This document shows positions 1 to 13,433 of a stretch of 64,000 nt of DNA, in pieces (positions within the stretch are counted from its first letter, which is position 1; the number at the start of each line of letters is the position of its first letter). The notes beneath the pieces were generated by a model. It saw nothing but the letters and a program-made list of their open reading frames with translations. It was not told the origin of the DNA and did no database searches. The translations under genes and the position numbers were made by a program. The stretch is from Knoxdaviesia capensis (taxonomy: Eukaryota; Ascomycota; Sordariomycetes; Microascales; Gondwanamycetaceae): the NCBI GenBank assembly GCA_001510575.1, contig LNGK01000018.1:52127-116126 (forward strand), written 5' to 3'.

Positions 1-358
1 GGGGGTGCACACCACTCAGCTGGTCCTGCGCAAACAGCAAGTCAGCAGGAGCCTGTGGTAATGAAGCAAACGACGACGCTGCAACCGGGGCGGCAGGGAC
101 GGCGAACGATAATTGGTCTTCGGTGAAGCCGGGGATGGGGATGGCGGGCGAGTCGAGCACGAGAGATTCTGGCGAGGCATGGCGGCGGGTGACGAATGTG
201 TAGCCCTGCATACTCCCCGCCGGGCTTGTGCCGAATCCAACGGAGCCGGACGTGGACGAGGCCGTGCTGACCATCTGCCACGAGCCGTCGCCTATGTCGC
301 TGCCAGACGCGCCATCATAGGGCGAGTTTGCCTCGTGAAGCGACGATGTGGATGCCAT
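1..358 (-). CDS. Partial 5' end of an unrecognised regulator-like protein (runs off the window)
   Basis: Reading the minus strand from an ATG at 358-356, 119 codons stay open to the window edge with no stop. The ATG context is ACAATGG, with A at -3, and a long non-coding pyrimidine-rich leader lies upstream. The peptide starts MASTSSLHEANSPYDG and is rich in Ser, Gly, Ala and Pro. It has short acidic or aromatic patches and phrases such as DSPAIPIPGFTEDQ. No membrane segment, signal peptide or zinc motif is visible in this part. This composition is usual for the disordered N-terminus of fungal transcription regulators, and the roughly 5 kb gene-free region upstream fits a regulator, but this is inference. 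I do not recognise the family. Coding status rests on an unbroken frame and GC-rich third positions. Confidence 0.7.
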   Translation of the reverse strand, partial: MASTSSLHEANSPYDGASGSDIGDGSWQMVSTASSTSGSVGFGTSPAGSMQGYTFVTRRHASPESLVLDSPAIPIPGFTEDQLSFAVPAAPVAASSFASLPQAPADLLFAQDQLSGVHP

Positions 359-3300
359 TGTCGAATGCTGTGAGGGTTGGGCACGAATCGGGGATTTATT
401 CCTGAATAGGCCACGGGGTAGGGTGAAGACCAGATGAGACGTGGTCAGTAGGGCGATGTGGATGTGTGTAGGCGGATCTCAGCCGAGTGTAATGAGTAGA
501 AAAAATGGTACTGTATAGACTGCTGAAGATGATATATGGGCCTAGGCATATGTAGAAAGTTTCGGTGATGCGTCGTTACGCAGATGAAACGAGGTAGTGG
601 GGAAACCGGTAGTAAGACGTCGTGGTAGTTGATGCTGTTGGAAGCGCTTATCACAAACTTAAGAGAGGATATGTGGCATATCTTGAGGGCGAGAACCGAA
701 AGGAACCGAACTGTAGCATCGCCAGGCGGCGGGTGTGCGAATGAACGTTGGACGCGAGATCGGGGTGGAAGATGGTGAAGCCGGAATAAGCGGACAGTAT
801 CTGGGAGTCGGATGGAAAAAGAGTTGAAGGAAGGAGCGGTGGTACGCTAGAAACGATCTAGAAGACACCGACTGATCGTTCCTGCAAAAAGAGATATGCC
901 AGGAGAGAAGAAACCAGATGAAAGGAAGGTGCCGGGAGGGAGAACTCGGTATCAAGGAAGGTGCGATACAGAAATAGATATTCTAGAACGTCGAATGATC
1001 TGACGCGGGTAACAATATGGAAGGAGCGCAAAAAGAAGAAGATGGCGGAGGAGATGGATAGTATATACTCGTACTAAATAAGGGAAGATGGGAAACAAGT
1101 GAAGAGTGAGCAAGAAAGAGAGAGAGAGAGAGAATGGGAATATGTACAGAAAGGCCTTGACTAAAAGTACCGTTGTCAGACAGCAAGCGAGAATAGGTGC
1201 GTGTAGTATATGATGACGGCCCGTGATATATTCGGGAGGCGTTACCAGGGTTGAAACGGACACCGAATAGTAATGTAATGTCAGAAGGAGAACAGCAGCC
1301 AGAGGCGATTTCGTTCCAGCCCACACAGAGAGTTGGTGCGAGATATCAAGGACGATGTTTGGGGGGTCTTGTTGAGATTGGAAAGATACAAATGGGGTGC
1401 TGGCCAGAGGAAAAACACTCCGCTACGGACATATATAGTGGGTAGATTTCAAGCTGGACGTCGTGCTATCTGGTTAGGAACAAAATGACACTTTCATTTC
1501 CTTGATAAAATAAAATTTAAAAAATTGTTATGGGCGAACATACCTACCCAGGAGCGGTAGAAGGGGGAAAACAAATTAATAAATTATCCAACCCACGACC
1601 TCACGCAGTTACCCACATGTAGAGTTGCAGACTATAATTGTAATTTCATTCGTGTGGGATGTGATGTGGTCAGAAGGGGGAACATAAAGCCTACAAGCAC
1701 CGCCACCTCTGTCTCTCTCTCTTTTCCTTCCTCCATCCCTCTTGTTCTTCTGTTTCTTCATGTGTCCCACGAACTGATCTTTTAGTCAAAGCTACGCTAA
1801 GCCGCTTTGGGACACCGATCAACCTCGTAGTGAAAGTACCGCTTGCATGTGGGCCAGCGGTGCATGGGCCAGTGTACCGAGTGGCTCGAAGCGTCACCGG
1901 CGTGCCTGACTATATCCCTCCATGGGATATAAAACAGGTTTTGGTCCATCACAGTTTAAACTCTATACCGAGATGGTGTTTTCCCACCTGGTTCCTTTCT
2001 AACGTGTAATCATTCGATCCACCCTCATTCAATGCATCGAAGGCGTTTCGCGTCTTCTAGGGCAATGCTACAGAAGGTCTGAAAGCACGGCCGCTCATGA
2101 AGATGAGGGTGGGTGGTTTCACCCGGCTCTTCACGGGGCTTTCCGAATATTCACTTGGGCATTGTTGCTCGCTGTGTGCACCACTTGTCTGGGTTAGACA
2201 GTACAGACGGAGTGCTCGTGTTCCCCACGTCAAAAACACGTCAAGGATGATTTGTTCGAGACCCAAGTCCCCAACCCTATCCGCCAGGCAAAAGAAGAAA
2301 AAAAGAATGAAAAAAAGGAGGAAAATAGGTGTGGCCTGGTCCGTGTGGTTCCTGATGCCGTTTTAGGAAATAAAGGACCAATAAATAGTGTCTTTCCTCT
2401 GAACTTCGTAAGTTCCAAAAAACCCGGCCAGGTTAGATAGATCTTCGACAACTCAACAGGCATGTCAAGTTGATCCAAAATCGTTCCCTTCAGGAAGTTC
2501 TGCTCACCCACCGTATGGTAAAGAAAAGTATCAGCATGTTCGTGCCGCCCGGCCTCCGAGATAAAAGTACCGTTCTTTCAAAGGTGGTGTCGGTCTACGC
2601 GCCAACCCTAAATTGCTCCCCGTAACCCGAACATACCCGACTTACACAGACCAAAAGCTTCACCCACCTCCCCCTCGGATGACGGAAACCCGCAACAAGA
2701 AGCTTCGTGGTTTTGTAATTCCCAGTGGCGGTTTGATTCTCTGCAGGCACAGTCAAGCGATCCTGCCCATCAGATGTCCTCGTCATGCATACAAGTACCA
2801 AGTAGTCCGTGTATCTTCAGCCCCAGCTATGACAGACCGTAAGGCATCTATCCATCCGTCAGACTTCGTTCAGGACGACTCGACATCCCAAAATATTTGC
2901 CCCAGCGACGCCTTGTTCCCATTCTCAGGAACGGTCCTTTGCCCCCCAAAACCCATTCACACCACCACCACCAACGGACTTTCCGTCTTGCTCGTCGAGC
3001 GCTCGACGTATCTATCGGGATCCTCCGGGAGTGCTTCGATAGCTGTCCATTGGACATACTCTCCATGCATATTCACTGCAGCAACAGGATTCCTGCAGCA
3101 ACAAGATTCAGGAGTCCCCCGACACCGGAGGCCTTGCATGCTGGGCCCATCCCAAAACCTCGTCTGGTGTGTGGGTGTGGCGGCATGCGCTGTCCTCAAC
3201 GTTCAGCTGCTCTCAACCCCAAATAGGAAACCCGTATGCACTCTGGTGATTGGTACGTAGAAATTTCAATAATACAAGAATGCCAGTTTCCCCATGTTGG

Positions 3301-5466
3301 TTGAGGCAGTTGCTTTGTCCTTTTACCTCTCTCTGATGGACGGCTGTCATCCTCCCACCGCTACTCTCCAAAATCCTACCAAACCACAAACTTGGATAAC
3401 CTCGAATAATCCCCACGGCCGTAACCAAATTCTAATGCAACGATATCTGATTGCCTGCGCCCTCCCACCGGCATCGCTCTCCCAGCATTTGCCCGTATTC
3501 CAACCAGCCAGGGCCTCGACGGGTTGGTGCTATCTACAACCAACCCAACAGCTGAGTTCTGTTTTTGGCCTATGCTCTCGCTCTCCTCTCCGCTCGTTTA
3601 ATCCGCCGGCTTTGGCGGTGGAAAATTACAATTTTCTCCTGCGACTCTGAGCCGACCCAGCCCCGATGTGATAGTCTCATTTTTTTTTCTTTGGTAGGAA
3701 GATAGCATCTTCGTCTTCACTAACACTCTCATCGGCCACTTAGCTGTCGCCCGAGTTGTACGAGCTGGTCGCCCTCCCCCCTGCCTGACGCGATCACGAC
3801 ATCGACTACTACCGGAGTTGAAGTGGCCGGGCATGCTTGTCCACGTCAGTGGCCTGAAAGGACATCCTCAAAGCGGCCAAAGTACCGTGTTTTCCTCGGC
3901 GACCTGATTGCCGGGAGAGGGGTTTGTTTTCCCTTCGTTTCGGAGTTCTGCTTGTTTCTGGAATGAAAGGACCGGTTCACCATCTGGATCCTGCTCCTGC
4001 GGATGGAACCCAGGACCCAAATGCGTCGGATCCTCCTCTGAGGACCATGCGCCACCGCAACTCTGCTTTCCTTCGCCCTGATCATATCTACGGATTTCAC
4101 TTCGCCCTGCATTTGCATAACGCCCGCAGGTGGACTGGTGGATAGGGCATCAACCCGGCCTAGGTCGGACTCGCTGGCAACGTGGTCCCAGGGACCGGAG
4201 TCAGACCAGTCTCGAGCATCGTGAAGTCGGGTCGAGACGTGGCCTTCTCGATAGACAGCAGGAAACTCACCGGTTTGGGGAGTTAGGCCAACGTGTACTG
4301 AAGAGTTCGACGTAGCCATTACGCCTGCTGTTTGCCTTAGTCTGTCGCATATGGTGGCTTTCTATCTTCGGTCACTGGCTGAAACCTGACTTGGCCCCCC
4401 CTCATGCCACAGCTTCTCAGAGCCGGCGTCATATGTGCAAATTCATCTTCGGTCGCGAGAGCATATTCTGTAAGATCTTTGGATGAGGCCTCCGCGCTAC
4501 CTGATAATATTGCAGCCTTATGGCCGGCCAGCCCTTGGCCCAAGCCTTCTCCTCCAATCGAGAGACTTGCCGCTCAAGTTAATGTAACAAATGATCACTT
4601 TCCATGCATGCTACGGCAAGCGCATGAGCCAGGCCACAAGACACGAAATGATTGGCAAAGGAATAGCCAGAAAAGACGAAGCATGCAATTCGTACTGAGA
4701 AATCTTGCCATACTATAGATAACATGGAGAGAAGAGACTATTCTGAAACTCTTAATAAAAATATCAAGAGACCACCCGGGAGAGTCTGAGAGAAAGCCCA
4801 ATGAAGCAACTATATGCATGTCCAATCTTTTTTCCATACTCTCTTCTCGTCTTCTCTGCCTGCTTCCCGCTCGGAACCCGTCTTGTCTAAAAGTGTACCG
4901 TCCGTCATAAGCATGAACCATCAAGTCGTCATCCAGAACCAAACAAGAAAAATAATGAGCAACAACACAGGAAAAGGGGGGGATTCAATAGCCAAACTGG
5001 GGGATGGAGAGACACTTTGCTTGCTTGCAAACGAGATAAAATCCAGACAAGAGATCAAAAAGAAAACAGGAAAGGCGAGGAGAAGAATATCATCCTCCTG
5101 CGTTTTCTGACAGCCTTCGAAGGCAGATGAAAAGACAGAAGATCAGGAGAAGTGAACTCCTGGAAAGAACCGACAACAAGTTTATCTGACAGCGAAAAAG
5201 CAGAAGATACCGAGAAAAGAAATTCGAAAAAAGGGGGGGAGGCGGGGAGAAATAATAAAAAGAAAAGTGAGTCTAAGAAAAATACGTTTCCCTCCATCTT
5301 CAGATGTATACTCAACCAGTTTGACGTTTCCCACCGACCGGAAACAAAAAGGAAAGAAAATCATTATGTTGTCCCAAGACGATTCTGTTATTTCCACATA
5401 AAAAAGAATACGAAGCCACGCTTCAATCTGTCCCTCTTTGCAAGCCCCAAGAACAAGAAAAAGCAA
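359..5466. other. 5.1-kb stretch without a supportable gene
   Basis: It lies between the 5' end of the minus-strand gene at 1-358 and the 3' end of the minus-strand gene at 5467-6702. The part up to about 1250 is purine-rich on the plus strand, hence pyrimidine-rich on the minus strand, as expected for the leader and promoter of the left gene; it contains a short GA run near 1115-1132. Positions 1490-1640 are AT-rich. Open frames at 2613-3260 and 3846-4319 have no convincing start, splice pattern or protein-like composition. A telobox-like AACCCTAAA is at 2604-2612. Part of 5000-5466 is probably the 3' UTR of the next gene. Confidence 0.6.
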
Positions 5467-6702
5467 TCACGGACGATACCGAATCGCCGCGCGTTCCTGG
5501 ATCTGCTTTTCCGTGCTGATGTATAGCTTGTCCAAGTAATCCATAGCAGCCGCGTCCTTGAGGATCTTGGCCACCTGGATGCCGGCCGAGATGAGCTGCA
5601 GAATGTTGCGGTCATCCTTCAGCGGCCGGCTCTGGTGCTTGGCTGCATGGCGCATCTCCAGCGAGTTCTCCAGGATCGTAACAAACTGCTTGATCTGCCC
5701 GTTGTACAGCACGCGCGCCGGAATGCGCCGCTTCGTCGCAAGCCGCTTCAGGAGGTACACCCACTCCGTCCACTCGCGGTCCTGCGGCCGCTCCACCGGC
5801 CGCATGTCCTGCGTCAGCGGGATCGGGAACTGGTACTTCGCCACAAAGTCAAACGCGCACTGCGACAGCCGGTCGTTGACCTGGTTCAGCACGCTGTCCT
5901 GTTCCTGCACCAGCAGGTTCGTCGGCAGGTGCGGCAGCTCGCGATCCTGCAGCGCAATGTAGTCGGTCGGCGGCCGCTGCAGGAACTGGTGCGGCCCGTC
6001 AAACTCGTCCCGGTTGGACGGCCGCCGCTGGGACCGGCCCTTTCCGGGTCCGATCTTCTTCGGCACTCCGCCGTTGCTGTCTAGACTGCTGTAGTCTGAC
6101 AGGTTGGGAGATGTGATGATGTCGTCAACTGAGTCTGTCGGCGAGTATCTGTCGCTCTGATCCCACGGCTGCGAGGTGCTGTTGGTGAAGGCCGGAAAGG
6201 GTATTGTGCCAGCTGTGTATGATGACCCGGATTGTGAGTTTGGGGAGAAAGAAGAAAACGCCGAAGCATACGACGGCTCTGTTCTCGACACATGGCTGTT
6301 GCTCAAGCCAGCCACTCCGAAGTGATTCTGTGCCAAAGGAAGACTGTTGGAGAGGGTTTCACAACATCAAAAGTCAGCGAACTGTCTTGCCGAAGACATG
6401 CATTCCCTTGCGATCTCTCTTTCGCTGACGGAACTGTCGGTGTACATACCCTTGTGTTGTTGGCCAGGGGTTATCATATCTTGTGGGACTGACGTCTGTG
6501 TACATGGAACTGTCCGGTAGAGAATGGAAAAAGAAACAGCCAAGTCAGTCAGGAACACGAACAAACAGAATCTCTCCATGTCATTTACAGTGAGCTGTGA
6601 AAATACTGCCATGCACACCATTACTCACCTGCGGCTTGGGGTAGGATTCCACGGGTTAGCCACCACAGCCCCCGATCTGCTATAATATTCGGAGCCAGAC
6701 AT
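5467..6702 (-). CDS. Conserved-looking fungal protein of 316 aa, function unknown
   Basis: Two exons on the minus strand: 6702-6629 and 6343-5467, with a 285-nt intron (6628-6344; donor GTGAGT, acceptor CAACAG). The first exon starts MSGSEYYSRSGAVV and ends in two bases that complete a Ser codon after splicing. Total 316 aa. The large exon has no ATG at its own left edge; its longest open frame begins at a TTG, which is why the upstream exon is needed. Residues 1 to about 130 are Ser/Pro/Asn-rich and look disordered. Residues from about 145 onward look folded and alpha-helical, with LLVQEQDSVLNQVNDRL, WTEWVYLLKRLATKRRIPA and a basic stretch. A helical C-terminus after a disordered N-terminus suggests a regulatory or adaptor protein. 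The very long 5' flank (6.7 kb) resembles those of fungal developmental regulators, but I do not recognise the family and assign no function. Confidence 0.78.
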
Positions 6703-9700
6703 TGTGTGTGTAGGTATGTATGTGTGCTTGTGTGTTTTTTCCTTTCTTCTTCTTCTTTTTCACTCGCGAAAACTGATCGACCCCACTCAAACTTCAGAGA
6801 ATGCCGGAAGTCGGGGTTTGGAGCAAGCACCACCAGCAAAATACTCTTGCGTATGTGGTCAAAATGGAAAACGTATGAAATTTTATGGCTATGTGGAAGT
6901 CCAAATCCCAGTAGAAAGGAAACAAGTTCCAGGCCAAATCAATCCTCGAGGATAGAAGATAGAACGACGGGTATTCAACCAAAAGAAAGTTTGTCTTCAA
7001 CGGAAAACAGAGGTGGCCTGCGGTAGGAATCCTTCTTCAGTCACTGTCGAGGTTCGTCCAGATATCGGAAGATATACCGTTGAAAAGCCACCCAGGGGAG
7101 AGCGTTTTGGGTCCAATATGGTGGCGTGGTGTAAAATAGAAACAAAAAATCCAAAATATAAAAAGGAAATAATAGTATAAAGCAATATGCCTAGAAACAA
7201 ACAATAATATGTGACTTCACGATCCTGCACGGCGTGAGCAAATCCTGGAGTCCGGAGTGGAATATAGGCGGTGAAGCTGTTAAAAATATCTCTGTATGTT
7301 GTAGGACTGCAGACTGTGAATTCAAAGGCTCCAATAATATGCGGGCCGTCCTAAGCAAAGGGCGGATGATTTCAAGAGCCGAAGCCACCTATAGAGAGAT
7401 AGGAGAGATACAACACCTTTCGGTAAGAAGCCTCGTTTCCGTCTCCTCCAAGGTCTGGGCTATGAAAATACCAGTGGTCCGGAGAAGTAACCTGGGGAAA
7501 TGCCAAGAGACGAAGCCAAATAAAAAAATAAAAAAGAGGGAAAGCAAGAAAAGAATGAAAAGCAAAGAGAGGCAATGGTGAAAAGTCCAGCGGATAAGTT
7601 CACAACCAGCGGAGATGATCAGGACAACGTAGGACAATTGTCACGTATGCCACCGAGAAAGTTTCAAGACAGATATACCGACCACACGTTGCTCCTATAC
7701 TTGGCTTATGGTGCCTTGCAGAACGATCGTCGAACAGAATAGTCCGGAAGAGATAGAGAATCCAGCTGTCAGACTTTGTTTTCGTTTCTGAAACTTGGAA
7801 ACAGCAAGAGAAGAAAGTGTATCCTGGGATGTCTCGCCTGAGAATGGAAAGTGAAGCACAGCTCCAGGGAATGTTGCAAGTCCTGATATTCTCTTGGGTC
7901 AAGAGCAATATGTGAGGAACTGATGGAGTTTGGGGCACGAAAGGTTGGGGGGGTGGTAATGAGAGACTGGTTCAAGAAAGACGCAACAAATGGTGATATC
8001 AGGGGCCAGGTCAAGCCAAAGATAGGATTAGAGAGGCTGTCTGTGCAGGTGTAGGGATGAAACAAGACTCTTGCAAAGTCGGTTAGATTCTGGCTGTGTA
8101 AGTGAGAATCGTTGGGTTGTGTGCTTGTGAGAGCGTGTATCTATGGAGATAAGGGTATATAGACACATGAGCGGAATAAGGCACAAACGAAGAGAAAAAA
8201 CCAACAATCTCGAGAAGAGCAATAGTGAAACAAGAAGTCCAAAATTGGACAAGAGGGAAGTGTGAGATTAGGAGGTGTTAGTTGAGTGTCGAAAAGGATG
8301 GATTGAAAAGAGAAATGGAACGTCAACATCCAGATAAGAAAGAAGGGGAGAACCGGAAGGGTTAAAGAGACGACAACGTGAGCCTCCCCGGACCGGAATC
8401 CAAGGCATTTATGTGATATACTGGCCAAGTATATCTTAACAACGCATCAATGTGGAGGGGGTACGGGATGACCACCAACCCCAGGAACAATATAAAGAGA
8501 GCGTCGTATACGACCTAGATTTCTGCAACCTCCAATGGAAATTCTCGCGGTGGACCAGACGTAGAACGGCAGGAAAGGAAAGCCCAATTCAGCAGCACAC
8601 AAAACAACAATACAACGGTCAGCTATTGGTTGACCGTGGGGGGAAGAGGAGTGTTAGGCCTAACTGGAGGCAGTCTTGATGCACATTATCTGCGAGAGCA
8701 AAACAAACGAGCACAAGACGAGAAAGGATGGGGGGATTAGGAAAGAGCAGAAAGAGAGAGGAGGATGAAAGAGGAGGGAGAGGGAGAGATAGGCCGGGAG
8801 AGAGAATGGGGGTGGGACAGACAAAGTGGACGGAAAGGGAAACGGAAGAAGAAAAGGAGTGAAAAGAGGACGCAACTCGCTTCGAGGATGGAATGGAATT
8901 GGCTGAAATTGAAGATCGACCCGATTATATGCAGATTCGACAGCACCCAGACCGAAGCCAGGCCCCGACCACGAAGCCGGACTTTCCAAAAGCCTAACAC
9001 CACCTTTTGGGGTTTCGAATTCCTGGGAAGAGGGGGGGAGAGAAACCGAGAACTCGGAAGAATGGACCAATCCAGCTGGGCTTGTTGTTTGTGTGTTTCT
9101 TGTGCTGGCCAAACAGATTCGTCCACATCCAGGGGAGCAGAAGCGGGGAGTGGTGAGCTGGTTGTTTTCTTTTCCTTCTTCTGAGAGCAAGGACCAGTGG
9201 TTGAGCTTTGCGCACGGTTAAGCAGACGCATCCGCTGGCAGGGTCACACCAGACACCGACACCCAAGCACCCAAGCTCTCGCTCTGGGTGTATGTGTCTT
9301 TTTCCTGCTCCAAGGAGTATCTCTCACCTCACGCAGTGTCCATCCTATGGCCTGAATTGGATCCACGAAAGCACCAACGCCACCCGAACGCTGGTTGAGC
9401 TGCAGCTTGCTCCTCTGATGGATGCCATACCCCCGGTTGACTGCATGCATGACCAGACGTTTGCCTTTTTTTTCAGTACTGTTGTACCTTTCTTTGTTGT
9501 TCACGCCGGGACTCTTGTGTAGCTCAGCCCATTTGTCTGTAGACGGCGGGCCGGGGAATAAGACGAACAGTTCCGGAGTCCGGTAGGAAAGTGCCGTGAC
9601 TTGGCCTTCACACCCAGGTCTCCCAGCTTTGTGGTCATCTACCTACCTTCAGGATGTCAAGTATCATGATGGGAGATAGTTGGGACTCCTCGGATGGCAT

Positions 9701-12700
9701 GTCAAAGAGAAAATCAGACGACTGACTTACATCAGGGTCTGTTTCTCCACAACACCTCAGAGAGGGATAAAAAGCGGGATGAACAAGTCATACTGTAAAG
9801 AAGCATTCTCCACACAGTTTCAATAGGAGAAACGTTAGTAAAACCAAGAAACGAAAAGCCTGCGGAGGCTTCGACAGATAGACTAGGAGTAGGAGAGAAA
9901 TAACACTCACCCTATCTGCAGTCGCAAGGCATCCAAACTATTGTCGTGCTCGTTGATAGGCGAACTGTCCTGCAGAATGCGGTGCCGACATTCCACCTGC
10001 CCAGTGCAGGAAAACAAACCTGCAGTCAGAACATCAAAACAGCCAAAGGATGCGAAAGCCCTTGATTAGGCCGTTGCCACGTTGGTGCCCGATGTCTCCT
10101 GGTACACACAGTCGTATTGCTTGCACTGTTCCAGTCCCTAGTCGACATCATGCAGGTAGAAGAGCGGTGAGCCAACAAACAAGGAACGGCGCGCCCACGA
10201 TGCATGAGCTGTGACATTCAGGCATGAAGGCGGGCCAAGACCAATCCTCTCTGGAGCCCTCTCATATAAGCTGCAAGTTTTCCTCGGGAAACCAGTACTG
10301 TATTTGGCAGAGCAATTCCAGAGTTCAAAAAGCAGGAGAGTTTCTGTCTGGTGGAGTGGGGTAGTTCTCACTGACACGGGACAGGACAACCCGCTGCATT
10401 GGAACAACAGATACCTGAACCTGATAGCTGGGGGCAAAGGAGACAGTGTGTGCTTTAGCTGTAAACCCCCATTGTTGCATAACCTTCCCAATGGGGTAAT
10501 CATTGGACTCGTCTTGCAGCCAGGCTAACTATCGGAGAGGCAAATATCGCAAGTTGGCCGTTTTTTTTTCCCGCGCGCAGAGAAGAGCCCGATGAACAAG
10601 CCGACGATAACAATACACAGTAAGCTGGCATGTTTTGCATTGCTCAACTGCACGGAGTACTGGTCTTGTCTTGCCTGCCAATAATGTGGTCCATAGGCGA
10701 ATCTATGTGCACATTCAAAGATTGTCTCTATCAGGGGGCACGCCCGTGTCAGTGCAATCGATGAAATGTGGCCGGTCCTGTCTGGTTCCACGTGGTCATG
10801 GAACAGAATCTGATAGCAAATCCAAGTCAGCCAAGGTGAGGCAAAAACAATCAGAACAAAAAAAAGGCCCTCCCAGCAATGCATCACGGCATTTTAGAGC
10901 CGGGCGGCGATTTCGAGTCCTTTTTCGTCTCTTTGTTTCTCGTGGAAATACTAATTCCATGCTGATTATTTGACGTGTCAACACCTAGGTTAAATCGCAT
11001 TTTCTCCGTTGATACAAGCATCCCCCAGTGACACCTCTCAAACATTCCGACGAGCTAGCTTAGCCGATGGTCGAACGCCACTTACCTATCATATAGTCAC
11101 AGGTGAGACAAGGACGCACGGCAGGGAGACAGCAAAGCCCAGAACGGGAGGGCGAAGTCCCTATCATGTTTGCTTTTGGTGGGATGCCACGTCCTACAAC
11201 GGATGATTGTGACGGATGTGCAGGATGGACAGGGGACGGTTCAATAGCGGTGAGAGGGGATGCATTAGCCAGGTCTCGGACTGTCCGGAAAGAATGCAAA
11301 AGACAAATGCGAGTCAGGCAAGGTAAGGTGTTCAAACTAAAAGAAAAGAAAAGAATCTGAGCTCGGGAAGTCGGATTACTGTAGAGGTATCTGTCAAGGT
11401 TCCGTGCCTGGCTTGCTGGGATCATTCAGAACGGCAATCCCTCCGGAAGACCAAGGCTGGTCATTTGTGGTCCACTAAAATCACCGAAATCAACACTTGT
11501 AAGTGCCGGGTATCACCGAGGACCCAGTTCCGGTAAACCCACAGTTCCGGTCGGTGAATGACGGCGAGCCCGAGAAATTGAAAGTTATGAACGGAGAAAA
11601 ATTCCAGAAACGAAACTGTGAAAGAAATTCAGGATTTTCCCAAAGAAGTTTACCCGACCAACTGGCAGGCCATCACGTGAAGCGCCCATGTGACGACGGA
11701 TGTAGAGCACACGTGGAGGAAGTCGTAGAAGTCGCGCCTTCCCGTCGTACTCAGGACCTCGCCAGTCCTAGCCCGGAGAAATGGCCGAAGAGAGCATCGA
11801 TGGAAGTTACGATCCGGGATCTGAAACAGAAGCAGGTCTTGCAATGGCAAGAACTCGATGCAAGCATCTCTTCATTGCTCCTTCCGGGACTTTCGAGGCC
11901 TTTGAGATTCAGTTTCGCAGTTTGTGCGTCTTGTGCCCTAGTTCTATCTCCCCTCTCACTTATATTTCCCGGGCTTAGAGTGTCTCCATGACGATATCTT
12001 CCTCTTCTCATCGGCATTGACCATCTACTTAGTATGAGCTCTGACCTCCTCACCTGCAAAAGCACGCCAATATATGCACTCCACTCTCGTTCAGATCCAT
12101 GACAAACCCTAACCCTTGTTCTTGCATTTGCCCACGATGGTAACGACGAAGCAGCTTCAATTGAGGGGAGAGGCCAGCATCTCTCTCGCGGAAATCAAGT
12201 CCTTGGTCCTCCTTCTGAATATTATGTTTCTCGTCATTATCCGGTGCTTTTCACTGCTTCCTGATTTATCACCGCGAGATGCCTCGAATGCTCTCTTGGA
12301 CAGGAGGCCGCCAAGCGTCGGGTTGTACCCTAACGCATACAACATCCCGTCACGACTTCATGTATGCAGTGCCACACACCAGGCCGGGTGCGTGAATCCG
12401 CACCGGATACTCATTCCGAATTGGGAATACATAGGTGTGATTACACCGTCCTTTTCATTGGTCCAAGAACAGCCAGCGAAACTTGACGGCGAGGACGAGA
12501 AAACTTTTCATGCCATGGTTCATATGCATGGTGAGTTGGCAATGCATCACGGCCCACTTGTTGACCAAAACACAAACATTTGGCCCTCTTTATAGGCTGG
12601 AACGCTGACTGTGATTACCCGTACAGTCCACTAGGATGTGATACACAATGTTCTGTCCGGATAGCCCACCTATAGAAAGCCACGGATCTGAGGACAACTC

Positions 12701-12960
12701 ACTCGGTGCCGCCAACGAAATGTTGTGACGGCCAAAAACGAGGCCATGGTGTGGGCTATATTGAGTCTCGGCCCTGTCTTGCGCTTGCCACTTCATCAGG
12801 GCTGAAACGAGAAGAGGGTGTGAACATGATGTGCTTCAACGGACTGTTCACTCAAGGACTTCGGGTAATGCTCTGGTGAGGGCTCGTTGGAAGTATGCCC
12901 ACCCCGCTCTTTGTACGGTGCAAATGCCGTTGGACGACGGAGTCCATTGATGCCCCTCAA

Positions 12961-12994
12961 AGCCCTGCTTTGCAGCAAGCCCTGCTTTGCAGCA
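12961..12994 (+). repeat. Perfect 17-bp tandem duplication in the C2H2 gene promoter
   Basis: The 17-mer beginning AGCCCTGCTTTGC occurs twice head to tail at 12961-12977 and 12978-12994, about 440 bp upstream of the start codon of the C2H2 gene. It may be a duplicated factor-binding site or slippage; the sequence alone cannot tell. Confidence 0.9.
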
Positions 12995-13009
12995 TTAAAA
13001 CCCGGGCCC

Positions 13010-13433
13010 CCCTCACTTTGCCCAACGGTTGCTCAGACTCGTCCCTCTTTCTTCTTGCTTTTCGTTTCTGCCCAACTCCCGCTCTCACACATTTGCTGCT
13101 CCCCGACTTCTGACAGACTCTTATTATTTCCTCATATACTTATCTCGCATTTCTCATTTCATTCCCTACCCATCCTATCCGTTCCTAAATTCCCCTCTTT
13201 CTCTCAATTGCTCTGTTTTGAAGACAGTATTGGTAGTGTTTCTTGTGCAATCGCAGCAAATCAATCACCTTTGGTTTACTGTTCTGGATATCTTACTCTA
13301 CTGCTGCAACTTGACAAGCTGATACAATCAATCCGAAGGAGCTTCCTGTTTCCTGCGTTGACTGTATCATTCTTTTCCCTTTCATCTTCTCTTCCCATCT
13401 GGACATTTCAATCCATTCCAATCCAGGAAAAAA
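13010..13433 (+). promoter_or_regulatory. Pyrimidine-rich leader/promoter of the C2H2 regulator
   Basis: A long C/T-rich tract on the coding strand leads up to the ATG at 13434. Such tracts commonly mark core promoters and 5' leaders in filamentous fungi. The transcription start site cannot be placed from sequence. Confidence 0.5.

Larger units (their letters stand above)
6703..13433. other. 6.7-kb divergent intergenic region, mostly non-coding
   Basis: It separates the minus-strand gene ending at 6702 from the plus-strand C2H2 gene starting at 13434. From 6703 to about 9200 the plus strand is A/G-rich, so the minus strand is a long pyrimidine-rich leader or promoter. Frames at 8660-9231 on the minus strand are low-complexity readings of that tract. 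From about 13010 to 13430 the plus strand is C/T-rich, as in the leader of the C2H2 gene. A telomere-like AAACCCTAACCC is near 12104-12115. Open frames at 11503-11991 and 12116-12595 show no protein-like pattern that I trust. Confidence 0.55.

Noticed and set aside
2613..3260. 215-codon open frame on the plus strand
   Set aside because: Starts at a TTG, has no domain, hydrophobic pattern or splice structure, and the overlapping frames are equally open.
8660..9231. Two long minus-strand frames
   Set aside because: They are low-complexity Ser/Pro/Leu/Phe readings of a pyrimidine-rich leader.
11503..11991. 162-codon open frame on the plus strand
   Set aside because: No ATG at its start, mixed composition, and the antisense frame is similarly open; probably promoter DNA.
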